Below are positions 1-7,744 of a stretch of 31,342 bases of DNA, piece by piece. The first letter of the stretch is position 1. Each line of letters begins with the position of its first letter. The notes under the pieces were generated by a model. That model saw nothing but the letters and a program-made list of their open reading frames with translations, was not told the DNA's origin and made no database searches. This DNA comes from Sodaliphilus sp050873765 (GTDB taxonomy: Bacteria; Bacteroidota; Bacteroidia; Bacteroidales; Muribaculaceae). A program made the position numbers and the translations under genes. The stretch lies in the NCBI GenBank assembly GCA_050873765.1, contig JBNMJK010000027.1, forward strand, positions 1 to 31,342. The letters run 5' to 3'.

Positions 1-89
1 CTCCTGCTGTGGCCTACTCAACGGTGTATCCACTCACGATGTTTTTGCGCGTGGTGACGGCTCAGGTTCTGATTATGACCCTGCTTTAA
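1..89 (+). CDS. AspT/YidE-like transporter, C-terminal end only
   Basis: Only the last 28 codons are in the window. The frame beginning at base 3 reads to a TAA at 87-89 and encodes a hydrophobic tail containing AYSTVYPLTMFLRV. This resembles the C-terminus of the AspT/YidE/YbjL family of duplicated-domain membrane transporters (aspartate:alanine exchanger type), which end in a similar YxTVYPLT..LR helix. The segment is hydrophobic with one Arg, as expected for a last transmembrane helix. A perfect 13-bp hairpin terminator follows 21 bases after the stop, which supports this being a real gene end. The substrate cannot be inferred. The family call rests on a short stretch and is moderately confident. 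Confidence 0.65.
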   Translation, partial: PAVAYSTVYPLTMFLRVVTAQVLIMTLL

Positions 90-110
90 AAAAGCTAAAG
101 ATATTCCATT

Positions 111-149
111 TTCGTTCCGAAAGGCACTCCGCTTTCGGAACGAATTTTG
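111..149 (+). terminator. intrinsic terminator of the AspT-like gene
   Basis: Perfect 13-bp inverted repeat: 111-123 (ttcgttccgaaag) pairs with 132-144, with an 8-nt loop, followed by TTTTG. The T-run of the terminator is also the -33 box (TTTTG, 145-149) of the next promoter. Confidence 0.85.
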
Positions 150-177
150 TATAATACACAGAAAATAATTATATTTG
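145..177 (+). promoter_or_regulatory. Bacteroidetes-type promoter for the TetR gene
   Basis: A TTTTG box at 145-149 and TATATTTG at 170-177 match the Bacteroidetes primary-sigma consensus (TTTG, then TAnnTTTG) with a 20-nt spacer. Transcription would start near 184, giving a leader of about 80 nt before the TetR start codon at 267. Confidence 0.75.
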
Positions 178-266
178 CACTCCATAAGTGAATTGAAATT
201 TTTATTTACAACGTTTCAAACAACTTCTACAGATAGGGGAACACAACTCTAAACGGAAGAAAACAG

Positions 267-875
267 ATGGCTTCAAGAACAAAAGACAAGTTGATAGATG
301 TGGCTCGTCAGCTCTTCGCCCATAAGGGGGTGGAGAACACCACGATGAACGACATTGCATCGGCCAGCGACAAGGGCCGGCGCACCATCTACACTTATTT
401 CAAAAGCAAGACCGAGATTTTCAACGCAGTGGTCAATCGTGAGGCGCAGAGCATTGTGGAGCGCATTGCCGACATTCCGTCGATGCCCATTCCGCCCGAT
501 GAGAAGCTCATGACTTTCATTTTCTCGCGGTTTGAGGCCGTGAAGGAGGTGGTGGGGCGCAACGGTTCGCTCAAAGCGAGCTTCTTCCTTGATGTGCGCC
601 GCGTTGACCGCATTCGCCGTGTGAACAAGCACAAGGAGATTGTGCTGCTAAAAGAGATTCTCAACGAAGGCGTGCAGCAAGGCGTGTTTCGCATCAAGCA
701 TGTGGATAAAACTGCCGAAATCTTGCTTATGGCTATGCAGGGGCTGGATTTGCACTATATCCGCGACAGTTTCGCCGACTTGGGCATCAGTAAACTCAAA
801 CTGCGCGAATACTTGAAAGACTTCCTGCTCAACGGCATTCAGTGCCATGAGCCATTGGCTGGCGAAGCGCGCTGA
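267..875 (+). CDS. TetR/AcrR family transcriptional regulator
   Basis: The 202-residue length is typical of TetR repressors. The N-terminal 60 residues form the family helix-turn-helix: a first helix (KDKLIDVARQLFAHKGVENT), then MNDIASASDKGRRTIYTYFKSK, where TIYTYF is the recognition helix signature. The rest is an all-helical ligand-binding and dimerisation domain that names no ligand. The start ATG follows a purine-rich stretch (ggaagaaaa). The gene has its own promoter at 145-177 and lies 163 bases upstream of fabG on the same strand. Regulation of fabG or of fatty-acid synthesis is therefore plausible, but that is inference from position only. No clear operator palindrome was found apart from the upstream terminator hairpin. 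Confidence 0.9.
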   Translation: MASRTKDKLIDVARQLFAHKGVENTTMNDIASASDKGRRTIYTYFKSKTEIFNAVVNREAQSIVERIADIPSMPIPPDEKLMTFIFSRFEAVKEVVGRNGSLKASFFLDVRRVDRIRRVNKHKEIVLLKEILNEGVQQGVFRIKHVDKTAEILLMAMQGLDLHYIRDSFADLGISKLKLREYLKDFLLNGIQCHEPLAGEAR

Positions 876-1038
876 ACCAAGGCGACGAGGCGTGGTCGAA
901 GATATTTGATGGGGGCAGAAGCAGAAGCTGAAACCGTACTCTCCTGCGTAGGTGAAGGTGTGTCCATCGGCGCTTCACACGCACTGATATGGAAATATTT
1001 ATCCAAACTAACTATATAAAACGAATAAAGAAACAACA

Positions 1039-1785
1039 ATGAAATTACTTGAAGGAAAAGTTGCCCTGATTACCGGTGCCGCTCGTGGCATTGGCAAGGC
1101 TATAGCATTGAAGTATGCGCAAGAAGGCGCTGATATTGCATTCACCGACCTCGTGATTGATGAAAACGGTAAGGCCACAGAGAGTGAAATTGCCGCTCTT
1201 GGTGTGAAGTGCAAAGGATATGCCAGCAATGCCGCCGACTTTGCCCAGACTGCTGAAGTGGTGAGCGCTATCAAGGCCGACTTTGGAAAAATTGATATTC
1301 TCGTGAACAATGCGGGCATCACTAAAGACGGCTTGATGCTGCGCATGAGCGAGGCTCAGTGGGACGCTGTGATCAACGTGAACTTGAAGTCGGCGTTCAA
1401 CTTTATTCACGCTTGTGTGCCCATCATGATGCGTCAGCGCAGTGGCTCTATCATCAACATGTCGTCGGTGGTGGGCGTTCACGGTAACGCTGGTCAGGCC
1501 AACTATGCCGCCTCTAAGGCTGGCTTGATAGCTTTGGCAAAGAGCATCGCTCAGGAAATGGGTCCTCGTGGTATTCGTGCCAACGCCATTGCTCCAGGTT
1601 TTATCGAAACCGCTATGACAGCCGCTCTTCCAGAGGAAGTACGCAAGGACTGGATGACCAAGATTCCTTTGCGCCGTGGTGGCCAGGTGGAGGATATTGC
1701 CAATGTGGCAACCTTCCTCGCCAGCGATATGTCGAGCTACGTGAGTGGCCAGGTGATTCAAGTGGACGGCGGCATGAATATGTAG
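1039..1785 (+). CDS. fabG: 3-oxoacyl-[acyl-carrier-protein] reductase FabG
   Basis: A 248-residue classical short-chain dehydrogenase/reductase. FabG reduces 3-oxoacyl-ACP with NADPH in the first reductive step of each fatty-acid elongation cycle. Visible motifs are the Rossmann glycine motif TGAARGIG (residues 12-19), NNAG (90-93), catalytic Ser143 in MSSVVG, and Tyr156/Lys160 in YAASK. The Ser-Tyr spacing of 13 matches E. coli FabG, and the QANYAASKAG and VDGGMNM signatures are FabG-like. It lies downstream of the TetR gene with a 163-base gap in which no convincing promoter was found, so it may be co-transcribed or have a weak promoter. A strong hairpin terminator follows. Other SDR functions are possible, but sequence and length favour FabG. 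Confidence 0.92.
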   Translation: MKLLEGKVALITGAARGIGKAIALKYAQEGADIAFTDLVIDENGKATESEIAALGVKCKGYASNAADFAQTAEVVSAIKADFGKIDILVNNAGITKDGLMLRMSEAQWDAVINVNLKSAFNFIHACVPIMMRQRSGSIINMSSVVGVHGNAGQANYAASKAGLIALAKSIAQEMGPRGIRANAIAPGFIETAMTAALPEEVRKDWMTKIPLRRGGQVEDIANVATFLASDMSSYVSGQVIQVDGGMNM

Positions 1786-1842
1786 GCCAGCCGCGAAAGC
1801 GAAACACTGGTTGGTGACCTTCCCAACCGCATCAGATACAAG

Positions 1843-1880
1843 AGAAAGAGTTCGGCTATTTTTGCCGAACTCTTTCTTAT
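1843..1880 (+). terminator. intrinsic terminator of fabG
   Basis: Perfect 14-bp inverted repeat: 1843-1856 (agaaagagttcggc) with 1864-1877, a 7-nt T-rich loop, and T-rich sequence after the stem. Confidence 0.85.
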
Positions 1881-1930
1881 TTGGTGTGTATTACACGATG
1901 AATATGTAAGTGAGTTGCCGCAATGTACAT

Positions 1931-1971
1931 CGATGGCTGGCACACGGGCCGTGTGCCCCTACATACCATCG
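1931..1971. repeat. palindromic REP-like intergenic element
   Basis: A perfect 19-bp palindrome (GGCACACGG-G-CCGTGTGCC, 1939-1957) sits inside an outer 6-bp inverted repeat (cgatgg 1931-1936, ccatcg 1966-1971). It lies between the fabG terminator and the 3' end of the HAD gene. It has no T-tract on either strand, so it is not a typical terminator. The cruciform form and intergenic placement suggest a dispersed REP-type element, but no second full copy was identified in the window. Confidence 0.45.
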
Positions 1972-1991
1972 GTAGTAGTTGTGTTGCTGGT

Positions 1992-2660
1992 TTATTTTAA
2001 GGGAATACCGCTGTCCACGATAGAGAGGATTTCGGCAGGGCTGTTGACAATGGTGTCGGCGTGATATTCACTCAGCTCCTTCACAGGGCGGAATCCCCAC
2101 GACACGCCCACCGAATCCACGCATGCTCTGCGGGCGGTTTCCATATCCACGCCAGAATCGCCCACATAAAGCGTGTCGGCCTTTTCCACATGCGCCTTGG
2201 CCAGCACGGTGAACACGATAGAGGGGTCGGGCTTCACGTTCACCCCCTCTTTCTGGCCTTCCACCGCCGCGAAGTCGATGTTGGGGAAGGCGTATTCAAT
2301 CAGGCGCTTCACCGCCGCGTCGTATTTATTGCTTGCCACAGCCAGCTTCACCCCCTTGCTGCGCAATTCCTCAAGCAGCTCTGCGATGCCAGGGTAAGGC
2401 TTGGAATAGTCGGTGAGGTGCACATCGTAGTAAGCCTTGAAATCTTTTAAAAGCGTATCCACCGTAGAAGCGTTACGGCTGTTCTCCGGCAGCACCCTCT
2501 CCATCAGCTTCTTCACGCCGTTGCCCACAAAGAAAGGGTAGGAGGCAATGCTGTGGGTGGGATAGCCGTTTTGCTGAAGGGCGTGGTTGGCGGCTTGTCC
2601 AAGGTCCTCAATCGTGTTGAGCAGAGTGCCGTCGAGGTCAAAAATCACTAATTTCTTCAT
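1992..2660 (-). CDS. HAD-superfamily phosphatase, phosphoglycolate phosphatase-like
   Basis: A 222-residue HAD hydrolase of the Gph/PGPase type, dephosphorylating a small phosphometabolite such as 2-phosphoglycolate in the cytoplasm. Motif I is FDLDGTLLNT with nucleophile Asp8 and acid/base Asp10. Motif II is in VASNK, motif III is the Lys of VKPDPS, and motif IV is GDSGVDME (from residue 167) with Mg-binding acids. An alpha-helical cap lies between residues 15 and 85. The ATG at 2658-2660 is preferred over an in-frame TTG three codons upstream because it directly begins the conserved MKKLVIFDLDGT. It lies 44 bases downstream of tamL on the same strand with no intervening promoter, so the two are probably one operon. 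Substrate specificity within the HAD family cannot be read from sequence. Confidence 0.82.
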   Translation of the reverse strand: MKKLVIFDLDGTLLNTIEDLGQAANHALQQNGYPTHSIASYPFFVGNGVKKLMERVLPENSRNASTVDTLLKDFKAYYDVHLTDYSKPYPGIAELLEELRSKGVKLAVASNKYDAAVKRLIEYAFPNIDFAAVEGQKEGVNVKPDPSIVFTVLAKAHVEKADTLYVGDSGVDMETARRACVDSVGVSWGFRPVKELSEYHADTIVNSPAEILSIVDSGIPLK

Positions 2661-2704
2661 GATGATCAAAAAGTATCGTTCTATTTAGTCTAAAAAAACA
2701 TGTC

Positions 2705-5062
2705 TTAGAATGGATAGCCCACCGAGAAGTGGAACTCGCTGTCTCGCTTAAAGTTAGGGCTGAACATAGGCCAGTGGTTCTGTCCAGAAGCAGGGTCGTG
2801 CGCCTTCATACCCATATCGAGGCGTATGAGAAAATACGTGAAATTCATACGCAGACCTATGCCATAGGCAAGTGCCAGCTGCTCATAGAATTTGCCGAAC
2901 TTAAATACGCCACCGGGCTGGTCGGCGTAGTCGCGTATGGTCCAGATGTTGCCGGCATCTACGAAAGCAGCACCCTCAAGCACCCAGAATAGTTTGGAGC
3001 GGAACTCAATGTTGGCGTCGAGGCGAATGTCGCCACACTGATAGATGAAGCTGTTCTGCGAATTGCGTGTGGCAAAACTGCCCGGCCCTAAGGAGCGCAC
3101 ACCCCAGCCTCTCACACTGTTGGCACCGCCGGCGTAGAAGCGTTTTTCAAAAGGCACCACCGAAGAGTTGCCATACGGAATGGCTATGCCAGCGCCCACA
3201 TGCATGGCGAGCGATGTGCGGTCGGAGAAATTGTGCGTGAAGGCATAGTCGGCCTGCATCTTCACATATTGTGAATATCTGATGCCGAACACCTTGTAGC
3301 TGTCGTCTTCGCCCTTGCGCTGCCTCGTCATCTTTGATATGCCGTAGAGCAGGTTGCCCGCGGTTTCGGCAGAGGCACGAATGGTGTAGATGTCTTGCTG
3401 AAAAGCCTTGCTGATGGGCGAGAGCTCGCGTTTGTTGGTGTGGTAGAAGCTGTAGCCAAGGCGCATAATAAAGTGGTCCTCGTAGGAGTAGCGCAGCAAG
3501 GGGTTGCTGATGCTGTCGAGGAAGTTCGACTTACTTTTTGGCAGAGCCACATAGTTGAGGTCGAGCACATTGAGCGTGTGGTGAGTGGTGTTCTGCTTCT
3601 CGCTCCACGCATATTTCCAACCCGCGCCGGCAATGATGCGCGTGTATTCGGGGCGCGCCTGATAGCTGAACGAGGTGTTGATTTCGGTGGTGGCCTGAAT
3701 GCGCTGCTTGAAGCTGTGCTTCAGGAAGGGCGCCTTGAATTTAGGGTAAACGATGCCCACCTCACCGGAATATTCCGAGTAGTTGTCGTTGATAAGGCCA
3801 CCCACGTCGCCCGAAATGCTCTCATAGCGTGTGTTGAATTTAGCGTTCAGCACCTCTGCGCCCTTAAACAAATTGCGGTGCTGATAGTTTACGCCCACAC
3901 CAAAACCGAGGTCGCCCTCGCTGTTGGTGCCCTCGAGCGATACCGACACATTCTGCAACTTATCGCGCTGGAGCAGGATATAGGTGTCGAGATACATCTT
4001 ACCGTCGATTTCGCCAACGGGTGTGGTGATGATGTTCACAAACTTCAGAATCCCGAGGCGCCCGAGTGCGGTGTAAGTTTTCGACACATTGCTGGCCTCG
4101 TACATTTCACCGGGCACGATGTAGCAGCATTCATACAGGGGGCTTCGGCGCATATAGTTGTCGTTTTCATCGCAAATGAAGTGAATGCCTTTGTATTCCG
4201 TTTCTTTGCCTGTGTAGTGGCCGTCTTGCATGGTCACGGGATTGTAATTGGTGACAAAGGTGACCGAGCGGATATAGAACGGGCGGTGGCTCTTGTATTC
4301 AGGCATTCGCGCGAGGGTGCGTGGAGGACGTGTGTTGAGCGTGAGATCCACAGCGCGCGACCCCGCGGCAGTGTCGGCAAAAAAGGTGATATATTCCTTG
4401 TTGAAGGCGTAATAGCCGTTGTTGCGCAGGTTCTCGGTGATAAACTCCCGCTCTTTCTCCAACTTATTGTGGTCGAACACCGAATTTTGGCGTATGGGGT
4501 AGAGCGTGGTGTCGGCGAGAATGATTTTCCGGAGCGTGTCGTTGGGAATGTCGTAGGATATGCTTCTCACATAGTAAGGCTCGTTGAGCCGGATATTGTA
4601 GGTGACGCGCACCTTCTTCTTCTTTGCGTTGGTCTCCACCTCGCTGGTCACATGGTTGCTCATGTAGCCCTTGTTGGTGAGCGCCATCGACAGCTGCCGC
4701 ACACTGGCGTCGGTGAGGGTGGAGTCGTAGATTACGGGAGGGGTGCCCACGCGCTGCACCCATCGGTTGAACCATTTGGTGGAGTCTTTGCCCGAAAGGT
4801 TGTAGAAGGCCAGTTGCAGCTTCAGTCCGCCCAGCACCTTGTGGTTCTCGGTCTGGCGCAGATAGCTGGCCAAGTCGTAGGTGCTCACTTCACTGTTCTC
4901 GTTCTCTTTGTCGAGAATGTGCAGCCTCACGTCGTCGAGCAGGTATTTCCCGTCGGGCACATGCTTGGTGGAGCTGCACGAGGGAAGCAGCGCAACTGTG
5001 ACGAGGGCAATTGCACACAGGCTGAGGATATGTAGGGGCAATGAGTAATGGGTGCGCAACAT
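2705..5062 (-). CDS. tamL: TamA-like outer-membrane lipoprotein, Omp85/BamA superfamily
   Basis: A 785-residue protein of the TamL type described in Bacteroidetes: a TamA-like Omp85 barrel with a lipoprotein signal, thought to work with TamB in envelope biogenesis. The signal sequence (residues 1-28) ends in LLPSC, making Cys29 the likely lipidated residue. It is followed by CSSTKHVPDGKYLL, an N-terminal POTRA-like region to about residue 370, and a C-terminal beta-barrel. The Omp85 loop signature is VRGW (650-653) in FYAGGANSVRGWG, and the protein ends in Phe as outer-membrane barrels do. The frame stays open 60 codons further upstream, but a promoter at 5086-5116 fires about 16 nt before this ATG, so the longer start is rejected. 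The HAD gene follows. No tamB gene is in the window. Confidence 0.85.
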   Translation of the reverse strand: MLRTHYSLPLHILSLCAIALVTVALLPSCSSTKHVPDGKYLLDDVRLHILDKENENSEVSTYDLASYLRQTENHKVLGGLKLQLAFYNLSGKDSTKWFNRWVQRVGTPPVIYDSTLTDASVRQLSMALTNKGYMSNHVTSEVETNAKKKKVRVTYNIRLNEPYYVRSISYDIPNDTLRKIILADTTLYPIRQNSVFDHNKLEKEREFITENLRNNGYYAFNKEYITFFADTAAGSRAVDLTLNTRPPRTLARMPEYKSHRPFYIRSVTFVTNYNPVTMQDGHYTGKETEYKGIHFICDENDNYMRRSPLYECCYIVPGEMYEASNVSKTYTALGRLGILKFVNIITTPVGEIDGKMYLDTYILLQRDKLQNVSVSLEGTNSEGDLGFGVGVNYQHRNLFKGAEVLNAKFNTRYESISGDVGGLINDNYSEYSGEVGIVYPKFKAPFLKHSFKQRIQATTEINTSFSYQARPEYTRIIAGAGWKYAWSEKQNTTHHTLNVLDLNYVALPKSKSNFLDSISNPLLRYSYEDHFIMRLGYSFYHTNKRELSPISKAFQQDIYTIRASAETAGNLLYGISKMTRQRKGEDDSYKVFGIRYSQYVKMQADYAFTHNFSDRTSLAMHVGAGIAIPYGNSSVVPFEKRFYAGGANSVRGWGVRSLGPGSFATRNSQNSFIYQCGDIRLDANIEFRSKLFWVLEGAAFVDAGNIWTIRDYADQPGGVFKFGKFYEQLALAYGIGLRMNFTYFLIRLDMGMKAHDPASGQNHWPMFSPNFKRDSEFHFSVGYPF

Positions 5063-5085
5063 CTGTAACCTATGAAAATTATGTG

Positions 5086-5116
5086 CAAAATTACAGCGTT
5101 TCAGCCGATTCACAAA
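5086..5116 (-). promoter_or_regulatory. promoter of tamL
   Basis: On the minus strand TTTG (5113-5116), a 19-nt spacer and TAATTTTG (5086-5093) match both consensus boxes. The expected start near 5078 leaves a leader of about 16 nt before the ATG at 5062. Confidence 0.8.
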
Positions 5117-5168
5117 GGCAAAAGCCACAATTATCGCAAAAAAATGCGGTGGTGTGGAATATGATTTA

Positions 5169-5176
5169 TAACTTTG
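5169..5176 (+). promoter_or_regulatory. probable -7 box for the PfkB kinase-permease operon
   Basis: TAACTTTG matches TAnnTTTG exactly, but no clear TTTG lies 19-20 nt upstream. It is divergent from the tamL promoter, and the leader would be about 110 nt. Confidence 0.45.
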
Positions 5177-5292
5177 CGCTTGAAAATGGCATTGAACGCA
5201 GAGCTTATCTATGCACCACACCATTCGATTCTTTATCGCCAATGCCGGTGCTGATTACTTCTCTCAACTATAAAAACGACTTAATTATAATT

Positions 5293-6213
5293 ATGCTTGA
5301 TATTTGCTGCATAGGGCACATCACCCTTGACAAGATAGTGACACCCAACCAGGAAGTGTATATGCCGGGTGGCACTTCTTTTTACTTCTCCTATGGCATT
5401 AATTCGCTGTTTCAGTCGGAGGCGGCGAGCGGCTGGCACAAGCCTTTATCCTACAAGCTGATTACTTCGCTTGCCGAGAGCGAGATGAGCGCGGTGCACG
5501 CCATGCGTGGCGTGGGCATCGACGTGGACGTGATTCCGAGCCGGTGCACCGTGAATTTTGAGAACATCTACGGTGAGAACCAGAATGAGCGCAAACAGCG
5601 TGTGAGGGCCAAGGCCGACCCGTTCACGGTGGAAAAGCTGAAAGATGTGGAGGCGCGCTATATCGTGCTTGGCACACTCCTGCCCGACGACTTTTCGCTC
5701 GACGTGATTAAGTATCTTCACACCAAAGGCACTCTCGTGGTGGACGCACAAGGCTTCTTGCGTGATGTGAGGGGCGAGGAAGTGTATCCTATCGACTGGA
5801 AGGACAAGGTGGAGGCACTCAAATATGTGGACGTGCTGAAGGTGAACGAATGTGAGGTGGCTGTGCTTACCGGTGAAACCGACCTCCACAAGGCGGCTCA
5901 AAAAATAGCCGACTGGGGAGTGAAGGAGGTGCTGCTCTCGCTGGGCAGCTTCGGCAGCATCATTCTTGCCGATGGTGTGTTCTACGACATTCCCGCCTAC
6001 CAGCCTCTGCTGCTGGTTGATGCCACCGGCTGTGGCGACACCTACACCATGGGCTACATCTACCGCAGGGCGCAAGGGGCCTCGGTGGAAGACGCCGGAC
6101 GGTTTGCCGCGGCGGTGAGCACCATCAAACTGGAGCACTCTGGCCCATTTTCGTCGAGCCTGATGCGTGCCATGGACCTTTTGCAGCGTAATTCACACAC
6201 TGGTGCGCTTTAG
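5293..6213 (+). CDS. PfkB/ribokinase family carbohydrate kinase
   Basis: A 306-residue sugar kinase of the PfkB family, transferring the gamma-phosphate of ATP to a hydroxyl of a sugar or nucleoside. The N-terminal sugar-binding strand is LDICCIGHITLDKI with the di-glycine in MPGGTSFYFSYG. The second PfkB signature is DATGCGDTYTMGY (residues 243-255), where Asp249 is the catalytic base in the anion hole. Most relatives have Ala where this protein has Cys (TGCGD). The frame is open back to 5041, but that extension runs through the divergent tamL promoter and lacks PfkB similarity, so the ATG at 5293 is chosen. The FHS-family permease starts 61 bases downstream, suggesting an uptake-and-phosphorylation pair. 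The sugar is not known. Confidence 0.85.
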   Translation: MLDICCIGHITLDKIVTPNQEVYMPGGTSFYFSYGINSLFQSEAASGWHKPLSYKLITSLAESEMSAVHAMRGVGIDVDVIPSRCTVNFENIYGENQNERKQRVRAKADPFTVEKLKDVEARYIVLGTLLPDDFSLDVIKYLHTKGTLVVDAQGFLRDVRGEEVYPIDWKDKVEALKYVDVLKVNECEVAVLTGETDLHKAAQKIADWGVKEVLLSLGSFGSIILADGVFYDIPAYQPLLLVDATGCGDTYTMGYIYRRAQGASVEDAGRFAAAVSTIKLEHSGPFSSSLMRAMDLLQRNSHTGAL

Positions 6214-6274
6214 CGCCGATTCGCCGATATGCAGATATAGATTACACACACAATTTTTTTTTCAAAACAGCGCA

Positions 6275-7456
6275 ATGAAACTTACATCAAAGCAATACAT
6301 TATTCCCTATATCCTCATCACATCGCTCTTTTTCCTGTGGGGATTTGCCAGGGCTATCCTTGATGTGCTCAACCAGCATTTTCGCGAGGTGATGCACATC
6401 AGCATCGCCCAGTCGGCCACCATTCAGGTGACCACCTATCTTGCCTATTTCTTGACGGCAATTCCTGCCGGACTGTTTATCTCGCGCTATGGCTACCGCT
6501 ATGGCGTGGTGTGCGGCTTGGTGCTTTATGCCGTGGGCGCCTTGCTGTTTGTGCCAGGGGCTGCCATAGGCACACTGCCCGCATTTTTGGTGTGCCTGTT
6601 CATTATAGGCATGGGACTGACGTTCTTGGAAACATCGGCGAATCCCTACGCCACAGAACTTGGCCCTCAAGCCACTGCCACGTCGCGGCTCAACCTTTCG
6701 CAGTCGTTCAACGGGCTTGGTTGTGCGCTTGCTCCCTTCATTTTAGGTGAGTATCTCTTTTCTGGCGGCGACGTGTCCACGCCATACGTGGTGATGGGAG
6801 TGGTGGTGATATTGGTGGCGATTGTGTTCTCGCGTGTGAAGCTCCCCGAAATCACCAACGACAGCGATGAGGAAGTGGTATCAACCAGTTCAAGCAAACT
6901 TGGCAAGGCGGTGCTGTTTGGCTTCTTGGCCCTGCTGGCCTACGAAGTGGCGGAAATCAGCATCAACAGCTATTTTGTGATATTCCTTTCGGGCGAGGGG
7001 GTTGCCACCAATGTGGAGGCTTCACGCCTGCTCTCGCTGGCGCTGTTCATATTTATGGGCGGCAGGTTTTTAGGCGCATGGGTGATGAAGTACGTTCACC
7101 CCACAAAGGTGCTGCTGCTGTGCGCCATCGGCAGTGTGCTGTGCATGGTGGGCGTGCTGCTGGGCGGCAAGGTGTCGCTTTATGCGCTGGTGCTCAACTT
7201 TGCGTTTGAGGCGATCATGTTTCCCACCATATTCTCGCTTACCCTGTCGGGACTCGATGCGCAGCGCACAAAGCGCGCTTCGTCATTTCTGATGATGACC
7301 CCGGTGGGCGGCTGTGCGTTTCTGCTGATGGGCATCATTGCCGACAACACATCGCTTGTGCTGCCTTTCTGCATTCCTTTGGCGGGCTTCTTGATGGTGC
7401 TGGCATTTGCCATCTTCAAGGTGAAGCGGAGTAGATGCCGCCACAGTCTCCTATAG
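6275..7456 (+). CDS. FHS-family (FucP-like) sugar:proton symporter, MFS
   Basis: A 393-residue major facilitator protein with about 12 hydrophobic helices in the inner membrane. FucP-like signatures are LFFLWGFARAILDVLNQHF in helix 1 and FLETSANPYATELGP in the middle of the N-terminal half, corresponding to the ETxANPY motif of fucose/glucose-galactose symporters. The ATG at 6275 begins MKLTSKQYIIPYIL. An upstream in-frame ATG at 6167 overlaps the kinase gene and adds no family-like sequence, so it is rejected. The gene follows the PfkB kinase by 61 bases, consistent with import of a sugar that the kinase then phosphorylates. Its stop codon lies inside a CTATAG palindrome shared with the converging gene at 7451. 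The exact sugar is unknown. Confidence 0.87.
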   Translation: MKLTSKQYIIPYILITSLFFLWGFARAILDVLNQHFREVMHISIAQSATIQVTTYLAYFLTAIPAGLFISRYGYRYGVVCGLVLYAVGALLFVPGAAIGTLPAFLVCLFIIGMGLTFLETSANPYATELGPQATATSRLNLSQSFNGLGCALAPFILGEYLFSGGDVSTPYVVMGVVVILVAIVFSRVKLPEITNDSDEEVVSTSSSKLGKAVLFGFLALLAYEVAEISINSYFVIFLSGEGVATNVEASRLLSLALFIFMGGRFLGAWVMKYVHPTKVLLLCAIGSVLCMVGVLLGGKVSLYALVLNFAFEAIMFPTIFSLTLSGLDAQRTKRASSFLMMTPVGGCAFLLMGIIADNTSLVLPFCIPLAGFLMVLAFAIFKVKRSRCRHSLL

Positions 7457-7729
7457 CACGCCTCGGTGCATCATGGCCTCGGTGACCCAGCAGATGAGGA
7501 ATCCGAGCACAGTGAAAACGAGCGTGATCAGTACCACGGTTCGGCTGCTAGAGGTTTCTATCTCGTTGAGGTCGTCGGCATCGGCGTCGGCTGTGGAGGG
7601 TGCTTTTGTGCCGTCTTTGCCATAATGGGTGAAGATGGCTGTAATGAGGCCAGCCATGGCGCCAAAGGCCACGGCTATGATAATCCAGAGGTAGAGGTGG
7701 CTGTCGCCAGAGGTGAGGAGATGGTTCAT
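7451..7729 (-). CDS. small two-helix membrane protein, unknown function
   Basis: A 92-residue protein with two predicted membrane helices: residues about 12-34 (LYLWIIIAVAFGAMAGLITAIF) and about 64-84 (VVLITLVFTVLGFLICWVTE). They are joined by a polar, acidic linker rich in Asp, Ala and Glu (STADADADDLNEIETSSS). No family was recognised. It starts 15 bases after the stop of the DUF695-like gene on the same strand, so the two are almost certainly co-transcribed. Its last six bases overlap the end of the sugar permease on the opposite strand. The regular hydrophobic segments and tight spacing make it a credible gene despite its size. Confidence 0.7.
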   Translation of the reverse strand: MNHLLTSGDSHLYLWIIIAVAFGAMAGLITAIFTHYGKDGTKAPSTADADADDLNEIETSSSRTVVLITLVFTVLGFLICWVTEAMMHRGVL

Positions 7730-7744
7730 AGGCTGAATTGGGGG

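Noticed and set aside
3395..5035. A 546-codon open frame on the plus strand opposite tamL
   Set aside because: It lies entirely antisense to a well-supported Omp85 gene, its composition (Val/His/Ala-rich) is that of a mirror frame, and it has no promoter or family signature.
5031..5040. tgtaggggca as a second copy of the element at 1931-1971
   Set aside because: Only about ten bases match, inside the tamL signal-peptide codons, and the palindrome is absent.
5063..5242. 60-codon N-terminal extension of tamL
   Set aside because: It lies upstream of the predicted transcription start, and it would bury the lipoprotein signal peptide.
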